From the NCBI RefSeq assembly GCF_015278315.1, contig NZ_JADIJE010000008.1, positions 62,001 through 126,000 on the forward strand: 64,000 nucleotides of DNA, written 5' to 3'. Below, one piece after another: positions 52,524 to 60,413 of the stretch. This stretch comes from Microbacterium ureisolvens (lineage in GTDB: Bacteria; Actinomycetota; Actinomycetes; Actinomycetales; Microbacteriaceae). Under the pieces are notes generated by a model, which saw nothing but the letters and a program-made list of their open reading frames with translations, was not told where the DNA came from and did no database searches. Position 1 is the first letter of the stretch; each line of letters begins with the position of its first letter. The position numbers and the translations under genes are program-made.

Positions 52524-53305
52524 CCCCGACCGGCGGCACGCCCGATCCGCTGCGGGAGGCGGCCGACGTCATGCGCGCCGTGCGCGATCGCTGCGTGTGG
52601 ACGCAGCAGGTCGACCACCGCGCGCTCGTGCCCTACCTCGTGGAGGAGAGCTCCGAGCTCATCGACGCCGTGGAGGACGGCACGCGCGAGGAGCTGCGCG
52701 AAGAGCTCGGCGACCTGCTGTGGCAGGTGCTGTTCCACTCCGAGATCGCCTCGCGCGACGAGGACGATCCCTTCGACATCGACGACGTCGCACGGGGGCT
52801 CACCGAGAAGATGGTGCGGCGGCATCCGCATGTCTTCGGCGACGCGGTGGCGACGACGCCCGAGGAGGTGCTCGTCCACTGGAACGCCGCGAAGGCCGCA
52901 GAGAAGCACCAGCGCCGCTCCGTCCTCGACGGCGTGAGCGAGCGGATGCCGAGCCTCGCGCTGGCGCAGAAGCTCCTGTCGAAGGCGTCCCAGGTCGGCC
53001 TCGACCCCGCCCTCCCGCTCCGCCCGTCGCTGAGACCTCAGCCGGCGGACGAGACCGCGGGCGAATCCCGAGGTCTCGTCCCTCGATTGTCGTCTCACGG
53101 GGAGAACGTGGGCGGGCCGACGAGCGAGGCCGAGCTGGGCGAGGTCCTGCTGGAGCTCGTCGCCACCGCCCGGGCGAACGGGTGGGACGCCGAGCGCGCC
53201 CTGCGCGAGCGCCTACGCGGCCTCGAGCGCGATATGCGCGCCGCCGAGGCGACGCCGGACACGCCGCAGGGTCCCGCCGGGACCGAGGACGACGGCTCGG
53301 CCTGA
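52478..53305 (+). CDS. mazG: Nucleoside triphosphate pyrophosphohydrolase MazG
   Basis: Hydrolyses non-canonical or excess NTPs to NMPs. The 275-residue protein has the catalytic EESSELIDAVEDGTREELRE and ELGDLLWQVLFHSEIA helices and the WNAAKAAEK segment, but only one clear MazG domain. A linker of about 30 residues (from LPLRPSLRP to ENVGGP), rich in Pro, Arg and Ser, is encoded by a palindromic element and looks like an in-frame insertion. TATCGT (52465-52470) lies 7 nt before the ATG, inside nhaA. Confidence 0.9.
   Translation: MALSTPDDDRSRRELTPTGGTPDPLREAADVMRAVRDRCVWTQQVDHRALVPYLVEESSELIDAVEDGTREELREELGDLLWQVLFHSEIASRDEDDPFDIDDVARGLTEKMVRRHPHVFGDAVATTPEEVLVHWNAAKAAEKHQRRSVLDGVSERMPSLALAQKLLSKASQVGLDPALPLRPSLRPQPADETAGESRGLVPRLSSHGENVGGPTSEAELGEVLLELVATARANGWDAERALRERLRGLERDMRAAEATPDTPQGPAGTEDDGSA
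53047..53081. repeat. Palindromic element inserted in frame in mazG
   Basis: GGACGAGACC (53047-53056) pairs perfectly with GGTCTCGTCC (53072-53081), and CGGG/CCCG continues the stem to a CGAAT loop. A further GAGACCTC/GAGGTCTC pair overlaps it (53032-53039, 53070-53077). Confidence 0.75.
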
Positions 53306-53364
53306 GAGGGCACCGGGACCGGCCGGGGACGGAGGACCTCGGCCGGACCTGGAAAGATAAGGGC

Positions 53365-54693
53365 GTGGCATCCGTCAATCCGCCGCGCGGCATGCGCGAC
53401 TTCCTCCCCGCTGAAAAGGCCCGTCGCGAGCGCGTGCTCGCCGTCATCCGCGAGCGCTACCGCGCGCACGGGTTCGACGAGATCGAGACGCCGGTCATGG
53501 AGGAGTACTCGCGGCTGCACGCGGGCATCGGCGGCGACAACGAGAAGCTCGCGTACAACGTGCTCAAGCGCGGCCTCGACGCCGACGCGATCCGCGCCGC
53601 CGCTGACGACCCGGCGAGCCTCACCGACCTGGGCCTGCGCTACGACCTGACGGTCCCGCTCGCGCGGTTCTACGCCACCAACCGCGGCCAGCTGCCCTCG
53701 GTGTTCCGAGCGATCCAGATCGCGCCGGTGTGGCGGGCCGAGCGTCCTCAGAAGGGCCGCTACCGGCAGTTCGTGCAGTGCGACATCGACATCATCGGGG
53801 ATGCCTCGGCCCGCGCCGAGGCCGAGCTCGTGGTCGCGACGCTCGACGCCGTCGACGCCCTCGGACTCGAGGGCGGCAGCGTCCGCATCAACGACCGCCG
53901 TGTGCTCGACTGGATGCTCGACAGCTTCGGATTCGGGGCCGAGGAGCGTCCCGGGGTGCTCATCACCATCGACAAGCTCGACAAGATCGGCCCCGACGGC
54001 ATCGTCGCCGAGCTGCGCGAGCGGGGCGCGACCCCCGCGGCGGTCGACGCCTTCGACGCCTTCCTGCGCCGGCCGATGACGCTCGAGTACAACCCCTACG
54101 GCGAGCGGCAGATCCGCAAGGCGCTGCCCGACGATGCTCCCGCCGAGATCGTCGAGCACCTCGTCGGAATCGGCGAGGCAGTGGCGGCCGCGTGCGCTTC
54201 GACAGGCTCCGCAGCCGGTGCCGAGGCGGCCTCCGAGGGGCTCGCCGGAGACATCCCACTCGTCTTCGACCCGTTCCTGGTGCGCGGCATGGGCTACTAC
54301 ACCGGCACGATCTTCGAGCTCGCGCACCCGTCGGTCGACTACTCCCTGGGCGGCGGTGGTCGCTATGACGGCATGATCGGCCGCTTCCTGGGCCAGGACG
54401 CGCCGGCGGTGGGCTTCTCGATCGGCTTCGAGCGCATCGTCGACCTGGTGGCGGAGAGGACGGATGCCGCGGCCCCGGCCGTCGTGCTGGTGCACGACCG
54501 CGACGTGTCGCAGGGAGTGCTGCTCGCCCTGAAGGCCGGGCTGGTCGGCCAGGGCTCGCGGGTGCGCCTGGAGCAGCGGACCAAGAACCTCAAGGCGCTG
54601 CTCGAGCGGGGCGCGGCCGACGGCTACACCGCCTTTGCAATCGTGGCGCCGGGCACGACGTCGGACTCGCTCGAGGTCAAGCCGCTCGGTTGA
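53365..54693 (+). CDS. hisS: Histidyl-tRNA synthetase
   Basis: Charges tRNA-His. The 442-residue class II enzyme has PPRGMRDFLP, motif 2 (APVWRAERPQKGRYRQFVQ), the HisA boxes (LVRGMGYYTGTIFE; GGGGRYDGMI), motif 3 GFSIGFER and the C-terminal anticodon domain. Residues around CASTGSAAGAEAASEGLAG look like a low-complexity insertion; their DNA carries the repeat-like word CTTCGACAGGCTC (54197-54209). GTG 53365 is 6 nt after AAAGAT, a weak -10. Confidence 0.94.
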   Translation: MASVNPPRGMRDFLPAEKARRERVLAVIRERYRAHGFDEIETPVMEEYSRLHAGIGGDNEKLAYNVLKRGLDADAIRAAADDPASLTDLGLRYDLTVPLARFYATNRGQLPSVFRAIQIAPVWRAERPQKGRYRQFVQCDIDIIGDASARAEAELVVATLDAVDALGLEGGSVRINDRRVLDWMLDSFGFGAEERPGVLITIDKLDKIGPDGIVAELRERGATPAAVDAFDAFLRRPMTLEYNPYGERQIRKALPDDAPAEIVEHLVGIGEAVAAACASTGSAAGAEAASEGLAGDIPLVFDPFLVRGMGYYTGTIFELAHPSVDYSLGGGGRYDGMIGRFLGQDAPAVGFSIGFERIVDLVAERTDAAAPAVVLVHDRDVSQGVLLALKAGLVGQGSRVRLEQRTKNLKALLERGAADGYTAFAIVAPGTTSDSLEVKPLG

Positions 54694-54694
54694 T

Positions 54695-54711
54695 GTCAAT
54701 GAATTCTTGAC
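54695..54711. promoter_or_regulatory. Operator copy 1, GTCAA-N7-TTGAC
   Basis: Inverted repeat GTCAATGAATTCTTGAC covering the -35 hexamer TTGACG (54707-54712) of the small membrane protein gene, immediately after the hisS stop codon. Confidence 0.7.
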
Positions 54712-54722
54712 GCCGTTCCATT

Positions 54723-54739
54723 GTCAAGAGTAGGTTGAC
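54723..54739. promoter_or_regulatory. Operator copy 2, GTCAA-N7-TTGAC
   Basis: Inverted repeat GTCAAGAGTAGGTTGAC, same arms and spacing as copy 1 and offset by 28 bp. It covers the -10 box TAGGTT (54731-54736), which stands 18 bp after the -35 and 6 nt before the ATG. Confidence 0.7.
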
Positions 54740-54742
54740 GTC

Positions 54743-54997
54743 ATGAATGCTTCGACCTCTCGCGAGTCCGCCACACCCGGACGCATCGTCAGTCTGGCCG
54801 TCGCCGCGATCGCCGTCGGCCTCGTGCTCGTGATCCTCGGCGTCGGGTTCGACTGGGACGGCTTCGGCGGTGGGCTCGTCATCGGCGCCGGCATCGGCCT
54901 CGCCGCCGTCGGCATGTACTTCTGGGGCTACGCCAACGGGCTGCGGCGGCCGTCGTCGCGGGGGACGTGGCTTCCGAGCCGGGACGGACGCGGGTGA
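54743..54997 (+). CDS. 84-residue two-span membrane protein
   Basis: Two hydrophobic helices (about residues 15-35 and 43-62) separated by a short FDWDGFGGG turn, with an Arg-rich cytoplasmic tail. Function unknown. It has the best promoter in the window: TTGACG-N18-TAGGTT-N6-ATG, with two GTCAA-N7-TTGAC operators on it, so tight repression is expected. Its stop overlaps the start of the HTH-protein gene (GTGA), so the two form an operon. Confidence 0.8.
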   Translation: MNASTSRESATPGRIVSLAVAAIAVGLVLVILGVGFDWDGFGGGLVIGAGIGLAAVGMYFWGYANGLRRPSSRGTWLPSRDGRG

Positions 54998-55542
54998 GCG
55001 ATCTCGCCGATTCCATCGGCCGCGCCGTCCTCGCGGACGCCGGCGTCGGCGCCGATCAGACGCTGACTGCTGACGAGCATGTCGCCCTCGTCGCGGCGGG
55101 GGCCCGTGCGGAGACCGAGGTGCGAGCGATCCTGCACAGCGCCGTGACCGCCGCTCGGGCGGGCGGGGCGAGCTGGGCCCGCATCGGGGCGGAGCTGGGG
55201 ATGACGCGCCAGGCTGCGCAGCAGCGCTTCGGCACATCGGGAGCATCGCCGCGGCACGACCCCGCCGATGGCACCGCTGAGCGCTGGCTCGGGCCGGTGA
55301 CGGCCTTCGACGAGATGGCGGAGCTCGAACTCGCGGGGCGCGCCGGATGGCACACGGTCGAGGCGGGCACGCTCGCCCACCGGATGGTGCGCACCGACAC
55401 GCAGTGGGAGCATCGCCGCATCCTGTGGCGCGCTTCGCTTGCGGCCGAGCGCGCCGACGGCTGGGATGTGGGGTGCCGGGCCTTCCCGTGGGTCTACCTG
55501 ATCCGGGACCGCGGGATCCCGGCCGTCACGCCGGGGGAGTGA
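54994..55542 (+). CDS. HTH-containing protein
   Basis: A 182-residue protein with one helix-turn-helix-like segment (residues 58-80, GASWARIGAELGMTRQAAQQRF), resembling the sigma-region-4/homeodomain-like HTH common in actinobacteria. The C-terminal 90 residues are Trp- and Arg-rich and unassigned. GTG 54994 overlaps the previous stop, so translation is coupled to the small membrane protein. It is the natural candidate for binding the doubled operator upstream, but this is inference. The last 17 bp overlap the convergent APC permease gene. Confidence 0.75.
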   Translation: MSDLADSIGRAVLADAGVGADQTLTADEHVALVAAGARAETEVRAILHSAVTAARAGGASWARIGAELGMTRQAAQQRFGTSGASPRHDPADGTAERWLGPVTAFDEMAELELAGRAGWHTVEAGTLAHRMVRTDTQWEHRRILWRASLAAERADGWDVGCRAFPWVYLIRDRGIPAVTPGE

Positions 55543-56785
55543 GCCTGCCGCGCAGGCGCAGCGCCCGGTATACCACCCCGACACCGACGACCAGCACGCC
55601 GGCCACGACGGACTGCCAGGGGAGCGTGGCGGCGAGGACGAGGCATCCGATCCCGCCGACGACCTGCAGCGCGACGGGGTAGCGCCGGGCGTCGCCCCGC
55701 TGCCGGAGCGCGGCGAGGTTGGCGACGAAGTAGTACAGGAGCACGCCGAACGACGAGAAGCCGATGGCGCCGCGCAGGTCGACGAATGCCACGAGCATCA
55801 CCGTCGCGGCAGCCACGGCGAGCTCCGCGCGATGCGGCACGTGCCAGCGCGGGTGCACCGCGTCGAGGAGGCCCGGCAGGTCGCGCTCCCGCGACATCGC
55901 GAACGCGGTGCGACCGACACCGGCGATGAGGGCGAGCAAGGCGCCGAGCGACGCCGCTGCCGCGCCGACCCGCACGACCGGGTCGATCCACGCCCACCCC
56001 GACTGTGCGGCCGCCTCCGCGACCGGCTCGGTCGACGCCGCGACCGCGTCGGGGCCGAGTGCGCTCAGCACGGCGACGGCCACGACCGCGTAGACGGCGA
56101 GGGCGATCACGAAGGCGCCGACGATGGCCCGGGGGATCACCCGGCGCGGATCGCGCACCTCCTCGCCCATGGTGGCGATGCGCGCGTAGCCCGCGAACGC
56201 GAAGAACAGCAGACCCGCGGACTGCAGGATGCCGTAGCCGCCGCCCGTCCACAGCGCGTCGGCCGAGAGCCACTCCGGTGTCGCGCCGGCTGAGAAGGCG
56301 GCGGTGACGGCGGCCGCCAGAGCGCCGAAAGAGATGACGACGATGACGCGGGCGGCACCGGCGGTGCGGGTGACGCCGAACCAGTTCACCGCGGTGAGCG
56401 CCACGACCGCGGCGATCGCGACGGGACGCTCCCACCCGGCCGGCGCCGCGTAGGCGGCGAAGGTGAGGGCCATCGCGGCACAGCTCGCGGTCTTGCCGAT
56501 GACGAACCCCCAGCCGGCGACGAACCCCCACCACGGGCCGAGCTCCGCACGCCCGTAGGCGTACGTTCCACCTGAGGTCGGGTGAGCCGCCGCGAGCTGG
56601 GCCGACGACGTCGCATTGCCGAAGGCGACGATCGCGGCGATCGCGAGGCCGACGAGCAGACCGGTGCCCGCAGCATCCGCCGCCGGTGCCCACACCGCGA
56701 AGACACCGGCGCCGACCATCGAGCCGAGTCCGATGAACACGGCGTCGCCGAGGCCGAGGCGGCGCTGAAGCGAAGGGGACGTCAC
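55526..56785 (-). CDS. APC-family amino acid permease
   Basis: A 419-residue transporter with 11-12 membrane segments. The opening GLGDAVFIGLGSMVGAGVFAVWAP is the APC TM1 motif; HPTSGGTYAYGRAELG and FAFAGYARIATMGEEVRDP are also family features. Substrate unknown; amino acid or polyamine uptake is likely. GTG 56785 is chosen over the upstream ATG 56806 because TACCCT (56797-56792, minus strand) lies exactly 6 nt before it. Confidence 0.88.
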   Translation of the reverse strand: MTSPSLQRRLGLGDAVFIGLGSMVGAGVFAVWAPAADAAGTGLLVGLAIAAIVAFGNATSSAQLAAAHPTSGGTYAYGRAELGPWWGFVAGWGFVIGKTASCAAMALTFAAYAAPAGWERPVAIAAVVALTAVNWFGVTRTAGAARVIVVISFGALAAAVTAAFSAGATPEWLSADALWTGGGYGILQSAGLLFFAFAGYARIATMGEEVRDPRRVIPRAIVGAFVIALAVYAVVAVAVLSALGPDAVAASTEPVAEAAAQSGWAWIDPVVRVGAAAASLGALLALIAGVGRTAFAMSRERDLPGLLDAVHPRWHVPHRAELAVAAATVMLVAFVDLRGAIGFSSFGVLLYYFVANLAALRQRGDARRYPVALQVVGGIGCLVLAATLPWQSVVAGVLVVGVGVVYRALRLRGRLTPPA

Positions 56786-56862
56786 GGCCGAAGGGTAGCG
56801 CGCCACGGCGAACGCGCGATGAGGGCTTCCCGGCGCGTGCCGGCGCCCGACAGGATGGGCTC

Positions 56863-57303
56863 ATGACACTGCAGATCCGTACCGTGCTCGAGCCCTTCGG
56901 CCCGGCCACGGCCATCGAGTTGACCGACGACCAGGTGGCGGAGCTCGGCGGCGGCAAGCGTGCCGCGGTCGTCGTGGGCATCGGCGGGCGCACCGCACGC
57001 GTGCGGCTCGCCGTCATGGACGGGCGCAACGTCATCGGTCTGTCGAAGGCGGTGCGGGCACAGCTCGGCGTCGACATCGGCGACGAGGTGGACGCCACCG
57101 TCGACCTCGACACGGCCGAGCGCGAGGTCGAGGTGCCCGCCGAGCTGACAGCCGCCTTGGACGCCGCAGGAGCGCGCGCCGCGTTCGACGCGCTGACGTT
57201 CTCGCGTCGCAAGGAGCTCGCGCGCGGCGTCGCCGAGGCCAAGCGGCCCGAGACCCGCGAGCGCCGTGTCGCGGCCGTGATCGAGGAGCTCGCCGCGCCC
57301 TAG
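56863..57303 (+). CDS. YdeI/DUF1905 family protein
   Basis: A 146-residue protein with an N-terminal DUF1905 beta-barrel (FGPATAIELTDDQVAELGGGKRAAVVVGI, then LSKAVRAQLGVDIGDEVDATVDLD) and a C-terminal YdeI-type helical part (ALTFSRRKELARGVAEAKRPETRERRV). The family is loosely linked to bacteriocin and antimicrobial-peptide tolerance in some bacteria. ATG 56863 lies 6 nt after CAGGAT. Confidence 0.8.
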   Translation: MTLQIRTVLEPFGPATAIELTDDQVAELGGGKRAAVVVGIGGRTARVRLAVMDGRNVIGLSKAVRAQLGVDIGDEVDATVDLDTAEREVEVPAELTAALDAAGARAAFDALTFSRRKELARGVAEAKRPETRERRVAAVIEELAAP

Positions 57304-57425
57304 ACGGTGCCCCCGACGCTGCCGGACACGGCACGGTGTTCACGCGGCGCAGGGCAGGGCGGCAGCGCACCGCGTCGTCACCCCGGTGACGGCATCCGTT
57401 CACCTGGCTGTTGTCGCATGGGGCC

Positions 57426-58244
57426 ATGGCTCGTTCGGGTGAGATCGCGCCCAGGATCGCCGTCATCGGCGCGGCCGGTGTCGCGCTCGGCGCCGGACTG
57501 GTGCTGCTCGGAGGCCGCGCCGTGCTCACTCGCCAGGCCGCGGTCGCGCGCCGGCGAATCGGCAAGCCGCTCGGCGAGGAGGCGCTCGATGCCGACCGCG
57601 TGTGGGGCCGACGGCTGGACGGGCCGCCGCTCGAGCTCGTCGTGCTCGGCGACTCGATCGCCGCGGGCCTGGGCGCGGAGCGGCGGAAGGACACCCTGGG
57701 CGGGCGGCTCGCCAAAGGCATAGCGCGCGCGGAGCGCCGGCCGGTACGCCTGCGCACGGCGGCGGTCGTGGGGGCCGAGTCGTCGGTGCTCGCCGATCAG
57801 ATCGACGGGCTCCCGGCCGACTACCGGCCTGATGCCGCCGTCATCGTGGTCGGCGGCAATGACATCACCCATCGCGTACCGGTCGCGACATCCGTCCGCC
57901 ACCTCGAGGAGGCCATCGTCCGCCTGCGCGCTCGCGGCGCCGCGGTGGTCGTCGGCACGTGCCCCGACCTGGGCGCACTGCGCCCCGTGCCGCAGCCGCT
58001 GCGCGCGCTCGGGTCGCGGCTGTCGCGCCAGCTCGCCCACGCGCAGGCCGAGGCGGCTGTTCGGTGCGGCGCGCGGCCCGTCTCGCTGCGGCGTGCCGTG
58101 GGCCCGTTCTTCGTGACCCAGCCCGACGAGATGTTCAGCCTCGACCGCTTCCACCCGAGCGCACTCGGCTACCGCCGCACCGCCGAGGCGCTGCTGCCGG
58201 CGATCGTCGGCGCGCTCGCCGCCGTGCGCGTAGACGACGTCTGA
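57426..58244 (+). CDS. Membrane-anchored SGNH/GDSL hydrolase
   Basis: A 272-residue esterase-fold protein with an N-terminal hydrophobic anchor (about residues 9-33). Block I VVLGDSIAAGLGAE (catalytic Ser), block III VIVVGGNDITH, and the catalytic Asp/His pair in SLDRFHPSALGYRRTAEALL are all present. It probably acts outside the membrane on a lipid, wall or acyl-sugar ester; the substrate is unknown. Confidence 0.87.
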   Translation: MARSGEIAPRIAVIGAAGVALGAGLVLLGGRAVLTRQAAVARRRIGKPLGEEALDADRVWGRRLDGPPLELVVLGDSIAAGLGAERRKDTLGGRLAKGIARAERRPVRLRTAAVVGAESSVLADQIDGLPADYRPDAAVIVVGGNDITHRVPVATSVRHLEEAIVRLRARGAAVVVGTCPDLGALRPVPQPLRALGSRLSRQLAHAQAEAAVRCGARPVSLRRAVGPFFVTQPDEMFSLDRFHPSALGYRRTAEALLPAIVGALAAVRVDDV

Positions 58245-58253
58245 CCGCGCCCG

Positions 58254-58406
58254 CGTCCGAGACCTGGCCGCGTGGGAGGTCCGTGAACCTGGCCGCGAGG
58301 CGTCCGGAACCTGGCGTTATGGGCGTCCGAAAACCTGGCCGGAGACGGCGGCGCGCCGGCGAACGCGACGGCGCCCGGCGTGTCGCGCGACGGGCCAGGT
58401 TTTCGG
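58254..58406 (+). repeat. Intergenic repeat cluster built on CGTCCG/ACCTGGCC
   Basis: Four imperfect direct units of about 21-25 bp (beginning near 58254, 58280, 58301 and 58324), each GTCCG followed by A-rich bases and CCTGGC. The last, CCGAAAACCTGGCC (58327-58340), has an exact inverted partner GGCCAGGTTTTCGG at 58393-58406 across a 52-nt GC-rich interval. Confidence 0.75.
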
Positions 58407-58494
58407 CACCGAGCGTGGGGGAGGGAGGCTTCCTGCCGGGGCGCCGGGACTCGTGCCCGGGGCGGCCTCTCGGTGGGCGGCGTGACGTCGCCGA

Positions 58495-58971
58495 CTACGC
58501 TGCGGCGGCGGCCGCCGTCACGCGCTTCTTCTCGCGGATGTACACCTCGCGGCGCACGCGGGCGACGACATCGCCCCCGGCATCCGTGATGTCGGTCTCG
58601 AACCACTCGAGCACCTTCGCGCCCCCGCGGGCGCGCTCGCGGATCTCCTCGGCCTTCTCACGGGGCACCTCGAAGTGCGCCGTGATGACGCCGCGGCCGG
58701 GCTTCACGAACTCGATCTCGCCGCGCGTGTCCCACACGACGTAGTCGCGGCCGAGCTGGTGCATCACGAGCATGAAGAAATACGGGTCGGTCATCGCCGA
58801 CATCGAGCCGCCGAAGGCCGTCTTCACGTAGTTGCGGGTGAAGAGATTGACATGCAGCTCGACGGTCGCGCTGGTCCAGTCGGCGGCGAACCGCTTCACG
58901 CGAATACCGCTGAAGAGGTTCGGGATCCACAGGCTCATGCCGACGGCGAGGCGGCGGGGGGTCACACGCAT
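58495..58971 (-). CDS. DUF4442 hotdog-fold protein
   Basis: A 158-residue protein of the thioesterase-like hotdog superfamily (MRVTPRRLAVGMSLWIPNLF opening; NYVKTAFGGSMSAMTDPYFFM central helix region). Family members are predicted acyl-CoA thioesterases or acyl-binding proteins, with activity rarely tested. ATG 58971 gives the standard family N-terminus. The protein ends in six alanines. It is divergent from the GntR operon. Confidence 0.82.
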   Translation of the reverse strand: MRVTPRRLAVGMSLWIPNLFSGIRVKRFAADWTSATVELHVNLFTRNYVKTAFGGSMSAMTDPYFFMLVMHQLGRDYVVWDTRGEIEFVKPGRGVITAHFEVPREKAEEIRERARGGAKVLEWFETDITDAGGDVVARVRREVYIREKKRVTAAAAAA

Positions 58972-59037
58972 GGGCCCAGCTTGGCCGTCGCCAGCGGCGC
59001 GACGCATTCGGTTGGCGGATCTCCACAATTGCTGGCG

Positions 59038-59062
59038 CAACTTGTTCTAGTTGTCATAGAAT
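59038..59062 (+). promoter_or_regulatory. Promoter/operator of the GntR operon
   Basis: Inverted repeat CAACT-N6-AGTTG (59038-59053) just upstream of -10 box TAGAAT (59057-59062), which stands 6 nt before GTG 59069. The region is AT-rich compared with its surroundings. Confidence 0.6.
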
Positions 59063-59068
59063 TAATGC

Positions 59069-59440
59069 GTGTTAGTCCGAGTCGATCCCGAGAGCGACGC
59101 GCCGCTGTTCGCGCAGATCGCGGCTTCTGTGCGAGCGGATGCCGCGGCCGGCCGTGTCCGCGCCGGCGACAGGCTTCCGGCGGCCCGTGACATCGCCGCC
59201 GCGCTCCACGTGAACGTCCACACGGTGCTGCGGGCCTATCAGGACCTCCGCGACGAGGGGCTCGTCGAGCTCCGGCGCGGCCGCGGCGCTGTGGTCACCG
59301 AGCAGGCGGCGACGCTGGAGTCCCTGCACCACGACATCGAAGACCTCGTCGCGCGGGCGCGCACGGCGGGGCTCCCGCCCGACGCGCTCGCTGCCCTCGT
59401 GAAGGAGATCGCCACCCATGACGACCGCACCCCCCGCTGA
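59069..59440 (+). CDS. GntR-family regulator, YtrA type
   Basis: A 123-residue regulator with a GntR winged helix ([58 protein letters not shown]) and only a short C-terminal dimerisation tail, as in the YtrA subfamily, which usually controls adjacent membrane or ABC genes. It overlaps the CPBP gene by 23 bp, so it is the first gene of the operon it probably represses. Confidence 0.9.
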   Translation: MLVRVDPESDAPLFAQIAASVRADAAAGRVRAGDRLPAARDIAAALHVNVHTVLRAYQDLRDEGLVELRRGRGAVVTEQAATLESLHHDIEDLVARARTAGLPPDALAALVKEIATHDDRTPR

Positions 59441-60413
59441 CCCCCGGACGCCCGCCGTCGCGACCCCGCCCACGCGCGTCGCCTGGCGCGACGTGATCGC
59501 CTTCATCCTCCTCGCGTGTGGCCTGGCGTGGCTCGTGACGGTCCCGCTCTGGCTCGGCGAAGGTCTCGCGTCGCCGCTGACGGGACTGCTGCTGCCGGTG
59601 ATGATGTTCACGCCCGCGGTCGCGACGCTCATCGTGATGTTCGCGTTCCGCGCCCCGGCCACGGGGCGGCTGAGGCACGTCGGCATGTGGCCGCTGCGGC
59701 CCGTCGGGCGATTCCTGCTCTTCATGGCGCTCGGCCTCGTGCTCCCGATCGTGGTGGTGATCGCCACCGTGCTGCTGGCCGGTGCCGTCGGCCTCGTGCG
59801 GCTGGACCTCGTGGAGTTCTCCGCGTTCGCCGATCAGCTCGCCGCTGCGGCGCCCGCCGGCACGCCGCTGCCTCCGATCGGCCTCCTCGTCGCGATCCAG
59901 CTCGCGATGATCCCGGTGGCGGCGATCATCAACAGCGCTCTCGCGTTCGGCGAGGAGCTCGGCTGGCGCGGCTGGCTGCAGACCGCGCTGCTGCCACTGG
60001 GACCCTGGCCCGCGCTGCTCATCACCGGCGCGGTGTGGGGCCTGTGGCACGCCCCGATCATCCTGCTCGGCTACAACTTCGCCCGTCCCGACATCACCGG
60101 CGTGCTCTTCATGGTCGGCGGCTGCCTCGCGTGGGGCGTGCTGCTCGGCTGGCTGCGCCTGCGCAGCGCGTCGCTATGGCCGGCGGTGCTCGCGCACGGC
60201 TCGCTCAACGCTGTCGGCGGCCTCGTGCTGCTGCTCGCGGCATCCGGCGCCGCTCCCGACCTCGCGATCGTCGGCGCGCTCGGCGTCGTCGCGTGGGGCG
60301 TCCTCGCGGTCGTGGTCGTGGCCATCGTGCTGCTGCGTCAGTTCCGCGCGGGCATGCCCGCTCCGGCGCGCGTCGCCGTGGCAGCGCCCTTCTCGGGGGG
60401 TGGCGTCCGATGA
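59418..60413 (+). CDS. CPBP-family intramembrane metalloprotease
   Basis: A 331-residue membrane protein of the Abi/Rce1-like family. Catalytic motifs: EELGWRG (about residues 179-185), [14 protein letters not shown] and [11 protein letters not shown] (HxxxN). Members include bacteriocin self-immunity and peptide-maturation proteases. It starts within the GntR gene and ends in an ATGA overlap with the DUF1648 gene, so the three are translationally linked. Confidence 0.9.
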   Translation: MTTAPPADPRTPAVATPPTRVAWRDVIAFILLACGLAWLVTVPLWLGEGLASPLTGLLLPVMMFTPAVATLIVMFAFRAPATGRLRHVGMWPLRPVGRFLLFMALGLVLPIVVVIATVLLAGAVGLVRLDLVEFSAFADQLAAAAPAGTPLPPIGLLVAIQLAMIPVAAIINSALAFGEELGWRGWLQTALLPLGPWPALLITGAVWGLWHAPIILLGYNFARPDITGVLFMVGGCLAWGVLLGWLRLRSASLWPAVLAHGSLNAVGGLVLLLAASGAAPDLAIVGALGVVAWGVLAVVVVAIVLLRQFRAGMPAPARVAVAAPFSGGGVR

